Part shown: positions 41,763 to 50,751 of the stretch, piece by piece | How positions within the stretch are numbered: position 1 is the stretch's first letter | How the letters are laid out: each line of letters starts with the position of its first letter | NCBI RefSeq assembly: GCF_003337375.1 | Contig: NZ_QPJD01000004.1 | Location: forward strand, 288,866-352,865 | Direction of reading: 5' to 3' | Source: Paenibacillus prosopidis | GTDB taxonomy: Bacteria > Bacillota > Bacilli > Paenibacillales > Paenibacillaceae | DNA: 64,000 nt | Notes under the pieces: model-generated | Seen by the model: only the letters and a program-made list of their open reading frames with translations | The model's database searches: none | Told to the model about the DNA's origin: nothing | Translations under genes and position numbers: made by a program

Positions 41763-41777
41763 GGAAAACGTTTTTCC
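41763..41777. promoter_or_regulatory. AAAACGTTTT-type palindrome before GH3 (copy 1)
   Basis: GGAAAACGTTTTTCC, followed by AAGGAG, directly ahead of the GH3 ribosome site. A sister copy lies at 44790-44801 after the GH3 gene. It resembles CcpA/LacI-type sites but matches the cre consensus poorly. Confidence 0.35.
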
Positions 41778-41792
41778 AAGGAGTGAACGGAA

Positions 41793-44651
41793 GTGAACAC
41801 CTTTCTATCCTATCCTTTCCAAAACATAAAATTCACTTTAGAAGAACGCGTCAGCGACCTCGTTTCCAGACTTACGCTTGAAGAGAAGCTCTCGCTTATC
41901 CCATTCAGACAGGGATCTGTAAAACGGCTCGGAATCCCTGGGTATTGGATTGGCGGAAACGCCGTTCAAGGTTTATTTGCATACGAGGGTGCCACAACAG
42001 TCTTCCCGCAGAACTTGGGCTTGTCCTGTACATGGAATACCGAATTGATCAAGGAAATCGGCGAGATGATCGGCGATGAAGCAAGAGCCTACGACAAGCT
42101 CCGAAATGGTCTGAGAGGTCTTATGCTCCGTGCGCCGGTGGTCGATTTAGCCCGCGATCCGAGATGGGGAAGAACGGATGAAACCTTCGGCGAAGATCCT
42201 TTCTTAACGGGGTGTATGTACTCAGCCTATGCGAAGGGAATGCAGGGCGATCATCCATTTTATATCAAAACAGCACCGATTTTAAATTATTTTTATGCAG
42301 GCAACAACGAGAGGGACCGGCTGAAAAGCTCGTCATGCATCAGTCCCCGCAATAAAAGGGAATATTATCTAAAAGCATTTGAGACTCCTGTCCGCGAAGG
42401 TTCCGTACTTTCCGTCATGACCGCTTATAACGCTATAAACGGGACCCCCGCAATTTGCCATCCGGATATAAAAGCGGTTCTGAAGGATGAGTGGAGGCTG
42501 GACGGATTTGTCGTTTCCGCATTCTCAGATATGCAACAGACCGTCGATGAACATCAGTATTACAATACTTATGCCGAAGCGGCTGCGGCAGCGATAAAAG
42601 CGGGAATCGATTGCATTATGGATGACAGCGAGCTTGTAAAGAAATCGATTCGAGAAGCCTTGGATCAAGGCCTGCTTTCGGAAACGGACATTGACCGGGC
42701 GATTCGCAACGTATTCCGCGTTCGCATGCGGCTCGGCCAGTTCGATCCCGAAGCAATCAATCCATATGCGCAAATTACGGAAAGCGTCCTTTACAAGCAA
42801 GAACACCGCGAGCTTGCGCTTAGGGCTGCGCGTGAATCGGTCGTCCTCTTGAAAAATGAGAATAATATGCTTCCGCTCGACAAGGAAAGGTTGCAGAGCG
42901 CAGCTGTTATCGGTCCATTGGGAGATGTTGTTTGCCGAGGATTTTATACAGGCAGTCCGCCATATCAGGTTACGCCGCTGCAAGGCATCATAAGCAAGCT
43001 CGACCCGAATAACGTTCAGTTCAAGGACGGCTGCGACCGGATTATACTGCAATCCGCCGCAACCCGCAGATTTGTCGGACAAAGGCATATCTACGATGCA
43101 ACTCTGGCAGCGAATAAAGAGGATGCAGGCAGCGGAGAGCATTTCAAGCTGACCGATTGGGGCTTGGGGAGCCACACGCTGCTCTCTACAGCCAACCGCA
43201 GCTACGTGACGTGCGGAGCAAGCGGAATAAGCGCGTCGGCCAAGGAGGTTGGGGGATGGTTCAATAAAGAACTGTTCAACTTCATTCCTCAGGAGGACGG
43301 GACTTTTGCGATCAAGGCATGGAACGGCCAAATCGCAACGGTCGTTGACGAAACAATCCGGCTGAAGGACGATGCACAGATTGGCATTTCCGACAAATTT
43401 ATTATACATCCGGTTATCGATGGTATTGCCGAAGCTGTCGCCGCTGCGCGAGCCAGCGATGTTGCCATTGTCGTGGTCGGCAATCATCCGCTCATCAACG
43501 GCAGGGAAGAAGTCGACCGGCAGGACCTGTCCCTTCCGCCGCAACAAGAGAAGCTGATTCAAGAAGTGCATAAGGCGAATCCGAATACGGTTGTCGTCAT
43601 TATAGGCAGCTATCCATTTGCGCTCAACTGGGCGCAAGAGAACATTCCGGCAATCGTCTATACGGCTCACGGCTGCCAAGAGCTCGGTAATGCCGTTGCC
43701 GATGTGCTCTTTGGAGATTACAACCCTGCCGGCCGCTTGAGCATGACCTGGTACCGTTCCGTCCTGGATCTGCCCGATATGTTGGATTACGATATTATAA
43801 AAGGAAAACGAACGTATTTGTATTTTGACGGCGATCCGCTGTATCCTTTCGGACATGGCTTGTCCTACACCGGCTTCCAATTCAGCGATCTGAAGCTCAG
43901 CAAACTTAAAATGACGGCAGATGATCAGGTGAAGGTCAAAGTGACGGTTAAAAATACGGGACTGCGCCCGGGCGACGAGGTCGTACAGCTTTATATAAGG
44001 GCGAACAAATCGAGAGTGAAACGGCCGCTTAAAGAGCTGCGCGGATTTACACGGATTTACTTGCAGCCCGGGGAGAAGAGAACGGTGGAATTCGATCTGG
44101 CCGGGACAGACTTTGCCTGTTGGGACGTTACCCGCGACGGGTATGCGGTAGAGACCGGCCCCTATACGATCATGGTGGGAAATTCATCAGGCAATATTAT
44201 CCTGGAAGCCGCCGTGCAAGTTCACGGTGAAACGATTCCGCCGAGATACCCGTATCTCATGATCCGTGCCGAAAATTATGACGATTACGCGTCTGTCTTT
44301 CTGGATGAGTGCCGTGACGGTGAAGCTCGTCAGTATGGCTTCGAGGTAACCGGCTCTTGTGTGAGCGTTATCGGCCGGGACGGCTGGATCAGCTTTCACG
44401 ACGTCGAATTCGAATCGGGCGCAGCTGGCTTCGAAGCGCGGGCCGCTTGCGCGACCGAGAACGGATCCATTGAAATGCGGCTGGATAATCCGGATGGCAT
44501 GCTTACCGGCATTTGTCATATCGGTCATTCGGAGGGCAGGCATAGCTGGGGAACCTATTCTTGCCGTCTCACAGGGGCGGAAGGCAGGCACGATGTTTAC
44601 CTCCGTTTGAAAGGAAGCGTTCATTTGAGCTCTTTCCGTTTTGTAAAATGA
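41793..44651 (+). CDS. GH3 glycosidase with beta-trefoil insert and C-terminal CBM; nucleophile site altered
   Basis: 952 residues, no signal peptide. Order: GH3 TIM barrel (~1-320; 'DLARDPRWGRTDETFGEDPF'), alpha/beta sandwich interrupted by a fascin/ricin-like beta-trefoil insert (~430-540; 'RFVGQRHIYDATLAANK', 'FAIKAWNGQIATVVDE'), FnIII domain (~680-800), CBM6-like end (~815-950). Similar beta-xylosidase/beta-glucosidase-type enzymes carry the nucleophile Asp right after 'GFVVS'; here that position is Ala243 ('FVVSAFSDMQQTV'), with the nearest Asp at 246. Either activity is lost or a different residue serves. 'EEVDRQDLSLP' holds a candidate acid/base Glu. Starts after AAGGAG at good spacing. 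GTG-like alternatives are not needed. Confidence 0.88.
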   Translation: MNTFLSYPFQNIKFTLEERVSDLVSRLTLEEKLSLIPFRQGSVKRLGIPGYWIGGNAVQGLFAYEGATTVFPQNLGLSCTWNTELIKEIGEMIGDEARAYDKLRNGLRGLMLRAPVVDLARDPRWGRTDETFGEDPFLTGCMYSAYAKGMQGDHPFYIKTAPILNYFYAGNNERDRLKSSSCISPRNKREYYLKAFETPVREGSVLSVMTAYNAINGTPAICHPDIKAVLKDEWRLDGFVVSAFSDMQQTVDEHQYYNTYAEAAAAAIKAGIDCIMDDSELVKKSIREALDQGLLSETDIDRAIRNVFRVRMRLGQFDPEAINPYAQITESVLYKQEHRELALRAARESVVLLKNENNMLPLDKERLQSAAVIGPLGDVVCRGFYTGSPPYQVTPLQGIISKLDPNNVQFKDGCDRIILQSAATRRFVGQRHIYDATLAANKEDAGSGEHFKLTDWGLGSHTLLSTANRSYVTCGASGISASAKEVGGWFNKELFNFIPQEDGTFAIKAWNGQIATVVDETIRLKDDAQIGISDKFIIHPVIDGIAEAVAAARASDVAIVVVGNHPLINGREEVDRQDLSLPPQQEKLIQEVHKANPNTVVVIIGSYPFALNWAQENIPAIVYTAHGCQELGNAVADVLFGDYNPAGRLSMTWYRSVLDLPDMLDYDIIKGKRTYLYFDGDPLYPFGHGLSYTGFQFSDLKLSKLKMTADDQVKVKVTVKNTGLRPGDEVVQLYIRANKSRVKRPLKELRGFTRIYLQPGEKRTVEFDLAGTDFACWDVTRDGYAVETGPYTIMVGNSSGNIILEAAVQVHGETIPPRYPYLMIRAENYDDYASVFLDECRDGEARQYGFEVTGSCVSVIGRDGWISFHDVEFESGAAGFEARAACATENGSIEMRLDNPDGMLTGICHIGHSEGRHSWGTYSCRLTGAEGRHDVYLRLKGSVHLSSFRFVK

Positions 44652-44660
44652 AAAAAAATC

Positions 44661-44685
44661 GGCCGGCACCTTCAACGTGCCGGCC
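44661..44685 (-). terminator. Terminator between convergent GH3 and AraC genes
   Basis: GGCCGGCAC and GTGCCGGCC form a perfect nine-base stem. The minus strand continues into an eight-base U-run, so it is the AraC terminator; on the plus strand it lies ten bases after the GH3 stop and may act there too. Confidence 0.8.
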
Positions 44686-44789
44686 CAGTCGATTTGCGCA
44701 CGACCAAATTTACCGATTCCCTGTCGTAATCCCAGGTGAGAACTTTTCACTGTCCAGTATCCTTTAATAGGTTTCAATTATGTTTTTCA

Positions 44790-44801
44790 GAAAACGTTTT
44801 C
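44790..44801. promoter_or_regulatory. AAAACGTTTT-type palindrome after GH3 (copy 2)
   Basis: Perfect GAAAACGTTTTC, followed by CAACC, between the convergent GH3 and AraC stop codons. Shares GAAAACGTTTT and the CCAA flank with 41763-41777. Confidence 0.3.
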
Positions 44802-44830
44802 CAACCAAAAAAGCAATAAGGCACACGCGC

Positions 44831-45700
44831 TCACAAGCTTACCTGATTCAGTCTGTAGGCCTTTGGGGAGAGATCGTAATTTTTGGTAAACATACGAGTG
44901 AAATAATTGCTGTCGTTAAACCCGCAATCGTGAGAAATCTCCATAATGGTGAGATTGGTATGCTTCAGCAAAGTGCATGCGCGCTCCAAACGAAGCCGTT
45001 GAAGATAGGAAATAGGGGTCGTTTGATAATAGGATTGGAAGCTCCGGTTCAAATGCCTGACCGAAATATCAGATTTGACCGCGATTTCCTCCAGCGTTAG
45101 CGGCTCGAGATAATGATCTTCAATATAAGAGATCGCATTCGCCAAATGAATCAGATTACCAGGTATATCCTTTTCCTGATTGTCATACTGTCTTGACAAA
45201 TAGACGACTAGCTCCAAAAACCGTGAAATCAGCATCGTCTGATATCCCTGAAGCTTGTTGTTATATTCGTCGATCATGACAGAGATGAGATTAGAGACAT
45301 AATCCAGGCTGGGAATCGACAAACTGAGCTTGCTTTGATACGAATGAATATTGCGGTAAAAGGGCTCCAAAACGAAAAGCGCCTGAAAACCGTTGGAAGT
45401 CCTTAGATGCGAACAGGCCGCCCGCAGCATTTCAGGCCGATACATAATATTGCAAATTTTAAAATCATAAGGATCTTTGTAAGCATGGAGGGTTTCGCCA
45501 TTGATGACAAATACATTTCCTTTCTTAATAAAAGAGGTTTCGTTATGGACAATATGCGTTGCGTTCCCATTCAACACAATCACGAGCTCGGAGAAGTCGA
45601 AATGCTTATGCAAGTCAAGGTCCTCGTCATGTCCGCCATATTGAATGAAGAACGGAAACTGCTTATCCTTCGCGAACCATTCCAAATAGACGTTATTCAA
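44831..45700 (-). CDS. AraC-family transcriptional regulator
   Basis: 289 residues, probable TTG start after a G-rich ribosome site. Cupin sensor ('HFDFSELVIVLNGNATHIVH', 'NVFVINGETLHAYKD') and AraC DNA-binding end ('IAVKSDISVRHLNRSFQSYY', 'ISHDCGFNDSNYFTRMFTKN'). This has the RhaS/RhaR-like look, so a rhamnose-type inducer is conceivable but not shown. Convergent with GH3; upstream lies the decayed GH95 remnant. Confidence 0.9.
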   Translation of the reverse strand: MNNVYLEWFAKDKQFPFFIQYGGHDEDLDLHKHFDFSELVIVLNGNATHIVHNETSFIKKGNVFVINGETLHAYKDPYDFKICNIMYRPEMLRAACSHLRTSNGFQALFVLEPFYRNIHSYQSKLSLSIPSLDYVSNLISVMIDEYNNKLQGYQTMLISRFLELVVYLSRQYDNQEKDIPGNLIHLANAISYIEDHYLEPLTLEEIAVKSDISVRHLNRSFQSYYQTTPISYLQRLRLERACTLLKHTNLTIMEISHDCGFNDSNYFTRMFTKNYDLSPKAYRLNQVSL

Positions 45701-45960
45701 TATGCCCCCCCTTTTTTCAGGTATTAGCCGCTCGAAATGTTTCTCGACCCGCTTTTGATCTAATATTAGTCATATTCACAATCGCTTGTACATCAAATAA
45801 AAACGAATTCTAATATCAATATTCTGCATCATATTGAAATAATGAAGTGTTATTGGAATATCAATTGTTCTTATCCAAATCTTGCAGATGTTTCTGAAAC
45901 ATCACTTCAGGAAACTGAACAAGTCAACATGAATTTCGAATACTGCAAAATAAACTTGTG

Positions 45961-46001
45961 AAAAAACCGGCACAGATCGATGACTCAACCTCGTGCCGGT
46001 T
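45961..46001 (-). terminator. Terminator of the decayed gene at 46.0-46.4 kb
   Basis: AACCGGCAC pairs with GTGCCGGTT around a 19-base loop; the minus strand continues TTTTTTCACAAG. It marks the 3' end of a former minus-strand gene. Confidence 0.75.
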
Positions 46002-46009
46002 CGCTAACG

Positions 46010-46361
46010 GTACTTTTCATACTCTTACTTATTTGTTACGTCAAGCGCCTTTTGAACAGCAACATGACCATCAAACCGAGCGATTTCAAACCGGGTCCTG
46101 GATATTCTGGAAGGGCGGGAACAACTGGCAGCGAATCTTCGACTTTGGCAACTGCGGATCGGGCCATTGGCTCCGATAACGGTTCCGTTAAACGCGCCAA
46201 AGGAATTGTTCGCGTTGCCTTCAAACGAATAGAGCGACAGAGGAACGCGCACTAGCAGCTTTTCCGCCTGGTCGAGCTGCATACACCTTAGTGATAAAAC
46301 CATTCTCACCGTTTCCGCTAATCATGCCTTCACGCCACGCCCATCCGGGATTTATCCTCAT
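46010..46361 (-). pseudogene. Decayed GH95-like N-terminus joined to LamG debris
   Basis: After GAGGAG on the minus strand an ATG (46361) opens 'MRINPGWAWREGMISGNGEN', 'GFITKVYAA', clearly matching 'APGFEWRDGMVSGNGENGYI' in the GH95-like gene at 17547. The match then ends. In another frame the strand reads 'LYSFEGNANNSFGAFNGTVI', the start of a LamG domain like those of the next gene. On the plus strand at about 46110-46150 a piece reads 'NNWQRIFDFGN', a LamG motif in the wrong direction. So the locus kept a real start and terminator but lost nearly all of the enzyme, with rearrangement. Confidence 0.65.
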
Positions 46362-46389
46362 ACTGGCACTCTCCTCATCTCTGGCTAGT

Positions 46390-46442
46390 AAAACGCTTCG
46401 TGGAACCCGGATCCTTCCGATCCGGGTTCCACGAAGCGTTTT
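46390..46442. terminator. Perfect 24-bp stem-loop, probable bidirectional terminator
   Basis: Arms 46390-46413 and 46419-46442 are exact inverse complements with a five-base loop (CTTCC), ending in AAAA/TTTT on both strands. It lies between the beta-helix gene (stop at 46623) and the start of the decayed GH95 remnant. Most likely the terminator of the beta-helix gene, ~180 bases past its stop; unusually long for one. Confidence 0.65.
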
Positions 46443-46622
46443 CATGTTCCCACCTATCATGTTTGCCGGGAGATCCGAATCAAGCAGCAATTCCTTTGCG
46501 GTCTCAAACCTTGCAATCAAAGAAACCAGCGGCAGTCCGGAAATTGCGTTCATATCCCGGACTGCCGTTGGTTCATTTCCAGTCACTGCAATCGTGATTG
46601 ACTTGTCGCATTAATGCGTATT

Positions 46623-49600
46623 CTACTCGTTCATCACAGCCGTTACTTCCGCAGCGGATAAAGAACGATTATAGATGCGGAAGTCATCCACCCGTCCGTC
46701 GAGATAAGGATCGGCGGAAAATTGGGAGCGGCCGATCCAATTTTGTGTGGTGGCGCCGAGTTGTGATGGTCTAATGTTTACGGCATTGCTGCCTACCTGC
46801 TGTCCATCGACGTACAGCGTTCCCGTAGAGCCGTCCAGGGTAACGGCCACATGATGCCATCCGCCTGTCGCGAGCGCAACGTTTCCGTCAACGGTTTTCA
46901 CTGCTGAACCGTTCTTGATCTCAAAGCGGATATTGCCGTTGACCCCGTTTTGAGGCGACAAGAACATATATTTGGACGTTCCGGAACCGAAGTCGAAGAT
47001 CCGCGTCCAGTTGCTCACGGTATCCAGATTAACCCAGGCCGCTACGGTGATCGTGTCAGCGCCGGAAACGACACCTGAGGGCAATGCAACATATTGATTC
47101 GTTCCGCTCAGGTCCACTGCGTTGCCTTTTTTGCCCGCCACCCAGCTGGCTCCGCCCGCCAATGTGCCGGTCCAGCCGTTGCCGGACAAATCGGTTGCCG
47201 TCGTTCCGCTTGTTCCATCAAACGGAAGTTCAGCGGTCGGCAACGCGGTATGCCCATTGATGACATGCGTTACTTCCGAAGCTGACAAAGCGCGATTATA
47301 GATACGGAAGTCATCCACCCGTCCGTCGAGATAAGGATCGGCGGCGTATTGGGAGCGCCCGATCCAGTTCTGCGTCGTAGAGCCCAGATTGGATGGTTTC
47401 AGGGTCATCGCTGTATTGCTTCCTACTTGAACGCCGTCCACGTAGAGGGCACCGGTTGCCCCGTTTAGGGTGACGGCTACATGATGCCAGCCTCCCGTCG
47501 GCAGCGCCGATTGCCCGTCAATATCGTGGAAAGTAGTACCGTTCTTAATTGAAAAACGAATTTTTCCATTATACGAGTTTTTTGGTGTAAGAAACATGTA
47601 TGTTGACGTTCCGGAACCGAAATCGAAGATCCGCGTCCAGTTGCTTGCAGAATCCAGATTCACCCAAGCCGCTACGGTGATCGCATCATAGTTGGAAACG
47701 ACGCCAGACGGAAGAGCGACATATTGATTCGTCCCGCTCAGGTCTACGGCATTGCCGGTTTGGCCAGCCACCTGGCTCGCGCCGCCAACCAATGTGCCGT
47801 GCCAGCCGTTGCCGGTCGCATCGATTGCCGTCGTTCCGCTTGTCTCGTCAAACGGCAGCTGCGCCATAGTCACTTTATCGCCTGTGTCTCCGAATACCTT
47901 GAAATCGTAGAAGCTGGCAGCAGCACCGCTTGGTACTCCGACAACGCTAATTCTGACATACTGGGCAGTTGCAACAAAGTAATCGGATTGGACTTGGGCA
48001 GTATCTCCATACCAGCCCTTGTCAACTCTCATAGTCCAGTTGACATTATCCATCGATGTTTCAATCTTATATCTATAATAGGAGTCAAGCTTCTCCCACA
48101 TCACTTGAGTACCGTTAATCCACTTGCTTGATCCAAGATCTGCCGTCCACCAGTGGTCAGTGAGTCCATTACTCGCGCTCCAGCGGGTCGAAGTGCTGAT
48201 GTCGTTCCCGTTGGCAGCCGGGTTGGCCGGATCAGCGCTATCCGTGCTAGCGGGCTTGCCAAGCGCCAGATTGATAGGGTCACCAAATACTTTGAAATCG
48301 TAGAAGCTGGCAATAGCACCGCTTGGCACGCCTGTCACGGTAATTCTGACATACCGGGCGGAATCGGTGAAATAATCGGTTTGAACCTTTTCCGTACTGG
48401 TATTATTGGTCTTGTCGGCTTTTGAGGTCCAATTGGTATTGTCCTTTGATGTTTCGATCTTATACTGGTAAGCGACACCGCTTTTTTCAAAGCCTACTTG
48501 GGTCCCGTAGGTAATATTCTTGATTAAGCCAAGATCTACAGTCACCCAATGACCAGCAGCTTGATCAGCGGCAGACCAACGGGTTATCGCGTTGCCGTCG
48601 ATTCCGCTGCTAACTGGAAATCCTGTAAGTGTACTATCCGTACTGGAGGCCTTCCACTCCGCCAGATTAACGGCTTCTCCAAGCACCTTAAAATCGTAGA
48701 AGCTGGCCCAAGCGCCAGATGCTAGTCCGGTCACGGTAATCCGGACATACCGGGCAGTATCGTAAAAGACATCGTTCTGGATTTGGTCCGTATTGGTATT
48801 ATTGGTCTTGTCAGCCTGTAAGGTCCAATTGACATTGTCATTGGAGGTTTCAATCTTGTATTTATAGGCTTTGCCGCTCTGTTCCCACATTACCTGGATT
48901 CCACGGGTAATATTCTTGCTCGAGCCCAGGTCCACCATCCACCAATGACCAGTATTTCCATCATTCGCACTCCAACGGGTCGAGGTGCTGCCGTCGTTTC
49001 CGCCCGAAGCCGGATTACCTGCTTGCGAGCTGGACGCACTGGCGGTTCGGTTCAACGCCAGATTGATTGGCGTAGGGGATGGAAATTGCGGCGCCGCAAC
49101 AGGCACCGGAGCTCCGGAAGCAATGAAGTTAATGTTGCCGGTATAGCCGTTAGTGGTAATATTCCCTTGTGCGGCATTCGTAATGACCGTTCCGTTCATT
49201 GTTAAATTTTCAAATGTTATGTTTTGAATCTTACTGGTGGAATCGTAGCCTTCAATCGGACTACTGCCGTTACCATTGCCGGTATAGGAGACATTCTTGA
49301 AATGAACATTGTTAATTCCACGCCCAGGGCCATAATCCCATTTCCCACGGACATTCATAACTAACCATCGGCCTTCTGTGTTATCATCGATCCGAATGTC
49401 ATTGAAGTTCATATTCTGGATCAGATTACCATCCGCGGAAATGAACTGTACCCGCTGTCCACCATTGTAGACCCAAAGGTCCAGATTGGAGAAAGTAACA
49501 TTTTCTATCGTTTGCCCGCCGCCAGGCGCCCATGTAAAGCCATGAGTCCCGATATTGATGGGACGGGCAAAATCGGGCTGAAGAATAGAGTTCGATACCG

Positions 49601-50573
49601 CAATGTCTTGGGAATCGCCATACCAGATTCTTCCGCCATTAGCGCGCGCATTATAAACCGCTACCGAATCATCATGACTGCGAATATATACGTCATTGAT
49701 GGTAACATATTTAGAGGCAAAGATATCTATGCCATCCCCCCATTTATTAGAGCCATAGGCTTTAAAGTTATTGATTACAACATTGGATGAATTTCCGGCA
49801 TTTATCGCGCAACCGCCGCCATCCGCACTGCCGTAATTATTGACAATGATCCCATCAACCGTGATTTGGTTCGAATAGTCAATAGATATAGCTCTTCCGC
49901 TAGGACGGTCGAGTACACCGCGGCCTATAACTTTGGCATTGGTGGCATTATCCAAAATAATGCCGCCTTTGACGACCGCTCCGCCTGCAATATAAAGCGT
50001 CTTGCCGCTAGGCACAGTATAGTCCTGTGTATAGATACCAGGACCCAGATAAATGACATTCGGGTCACTAGGGCTTGGAGGATTGACTTCCAATGGATTA
50101 GCAAAGATCATTAAATTGCGATTGATATCCCCGTTCACTTCTACAGAGAGCTTCATTGGACCCGACATGGAAAATGTCATCGTATTCCCGTTGATAGTAG
50201 GGGTGATCGTCGTGTTCAAACCACGAATTCGAGACGACGTAAGCGTTCCGGCGTTATAGGTCACTGACATCTCGACCTGATTGTCCGTATCGAAATAAAC
50301 AAAGGAAGCATTGGTTTTCGTAGGATACCCGACAGTCGTTCTATACTCATCCAGATTCTGCCAGACGCCGCCCGGTTCCCGTACTTGCACGGTATAGTCG
50401 GTGTTAAGGGGGATACCCGCTGGGGCAGGATATATCGTTAATGTCGTAGCCGCCTCAACTTTTGACGGAAAGTTTACCGCCATCGGGATGAAAGCGATTA
50501 CAAATGCAAGTAAAAAAGTTAATACTTTAGACCCTTTTTTCCTTCTGTTAAACCATGAACTATTATTAGTCAT
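46623..50573 (-). CDS. Secreted multidomain beta-helix glycosidase (GH28/GH49-like) with 3 F5/8C and 2 LamG domains
   Basis: 1316 residues. Signal peptide with basic n-region and hydrophobic core, cleavage expected after Val-Glu-Ala41. Residues ~42-170: beta domain preceding the helix; ~170-490: parallel beta-helix with 'WGDGIDIFASKYVTINDVYI' and 'SHDDSVAVYN' as paired-Asp active-site strands, as in clan GH-N (GH28, GH49). Then three discoidin-type (F5/8C) domains (~504-632, 633-766, 767-898; 'STSTRWSANDGNTGHWWMVD') and two LamG domains (~903-1110 and 1111-1315). Clearly an extracellular polysaccharide-binding depolymerase; pectin is the likeliest target, dextran-type chains an alternative. 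GAAGGAG precedes the ATG. Monocistronic, next to importer module C. Confidence 0.85.
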   Translation of the reverse strand: MTNNSSWFNRRKKGSKVLTFLLAFVIAFIPMAVNFPSKVEAATTLTIYPAPAGIPLNTDYTVQVREPGGVWQNLDEYRTTVGYPTKTNASFVYFDTDNQVEMSVTYNAGTLTSSRIRGLNTTITPTINGNTMTFSMSGPMKLSVEVNGDINRNLMIFANPLEVNPPSPSDPNVIYLGPGIYTQDYTVPSGKTLYIAGGAVVKGGIILDNATNAKVIGRGVLDRPSGRAISIDYSNQITVDGIIVNNYGSADGGGCAINAGNSSNVVINNFKAYGSNKWGDGIDIFASKYVTINDVYIRSHDDSVAVYNARANGGRIWYGDSQDIAVSNSILQPDFARPINIGTHGFTWAPGGGQTIENVTFSNLDLWVYNGGQRVQFISADGNLIQNMNFNDIRIDDNTEGRWLVMNVRGKWDYGPGRGINNVHFKNVSYTGNGNGSSPIEGYDSTSKIQNITFENLTMNGTVITNAAQGNITTNGYTGNINFIASGAPVPVAAPQFPSPTPINLALNRTASASSSQAGNPASGGNDGSTSTRWSANDGNTGHWWMVDLGSSKNITRGIQVMWEQSGKAYKYKIETSNDNVNWTLQADKTNNTNTDQIQNDVFYDTARYVRITVTGLASGAWASFYDFKVLGEAVNLAEWKASSTDSTLTGFPVSSGIDGNAITRWSAADQAAGHWVTVDLGLIKNITYGTQVGFEKSGVAYQYKIETSKDNTNWTSKADKTNNTSTEKVQTDYFTDSARYVRITVTGVPSGAIASFYDFKVFGDPINLALGKPASTDSADPANPAANGNDISTSTRWSASNGLTDHWWTADLGSSKWINGTQVMWEKLDSYYRYKIETSMDNVNWTMRVDKGWYGDTAQVQSDYFVATAQYVRISVVGVPSGAAASFYDFKVFGDTGDKVTMAQLPFDETSGTTAIDATGNGWHGTLVGGASQVAGQTGNAVDLSGTNQYVALPSGVVSNYDAITVAAWVNLDSASNWTRIFDFGSGTSTYMFLTPKNSYNGKIRFSIKNGTTFHDIDGQSALPTGGWHHVAVTLNGATGALYVDGVQVGSNTAMTLKPSNLGSTTQNWIGRSQYAADPYLDGRVDDFRIYNRALSASEVTHVINGHTALPTAELPFDGTSGTTATDLSGNGWTGTLAGGASWVAGKKGNAVDLSGTNQYVALPSGVVSGADTITVAAWVNLDTVSNWTRIFDFGSGTSKYMFLSPQNGVNGNIRFEIKNGSAVKTVDGNVALATGGWHHVAVTLDGSTGTLYVDGQQVGSNAVNIRPSQLGATTQNWIGRSQFSADPYLDGRVDDFRIYNRSLSAAEVTAVMNE
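46626..47870. repeat. Tandem LamG-domain repeat at DNA level
   Basis: Two ~620-bp units in direct repeat, offset ~629 bp; long runs are identical (for example around 46681-46718 and 47309-47346, and around 46980 and 47611). A third, looser repeat level is the F5/8C triplication at ~47870-49065. Confidence 0.75.
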
Positions 50574-50680
50574 GCTTTCAACTCCTTCTTCAAATAATAT
50601 TACTTCAATACAAAAGCCAATTCAAAGCCAACTTTATGCAATCACCCCTTTCCAGCGATCTGGATAAGCTTTATAACGAA

Positions 50681-50718
50681 GGAAGCTTCGTGAACATCTT
50701 GATCATTCAGAAGCTTCC
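50681..50718 (-). terminator. Hairpin after importer module C
   Basis: GGAAGCTTC (50681-50689) pairs with GAAGCTTCC (50710-50718) around a 20-base loop; the minus-strand tail TTCGTTAT is only weakly U-rich. It follows the binding-protein fragment by ~35 bases. Confidence 0.4.
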
Positions 50719-50751
50719 TCGCGTCATTGCATGAAATTTAAACCTTAAATG

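Noticed and set aside
42525..43880. 451-codon minus-strand frame inside the GH3 gene
   Set aside because: Antisense to a clear GH3 coding region; no ribosome site or recognised domain.
46221..46586. Open frame of 121 codons on the minus strand
   Set aside because: Its first half runs through a perfect 24-bp hairpin; only the part from the ATG at 46361 shows GH95-like sequence. Treated as a pseudogene start, not a gene.
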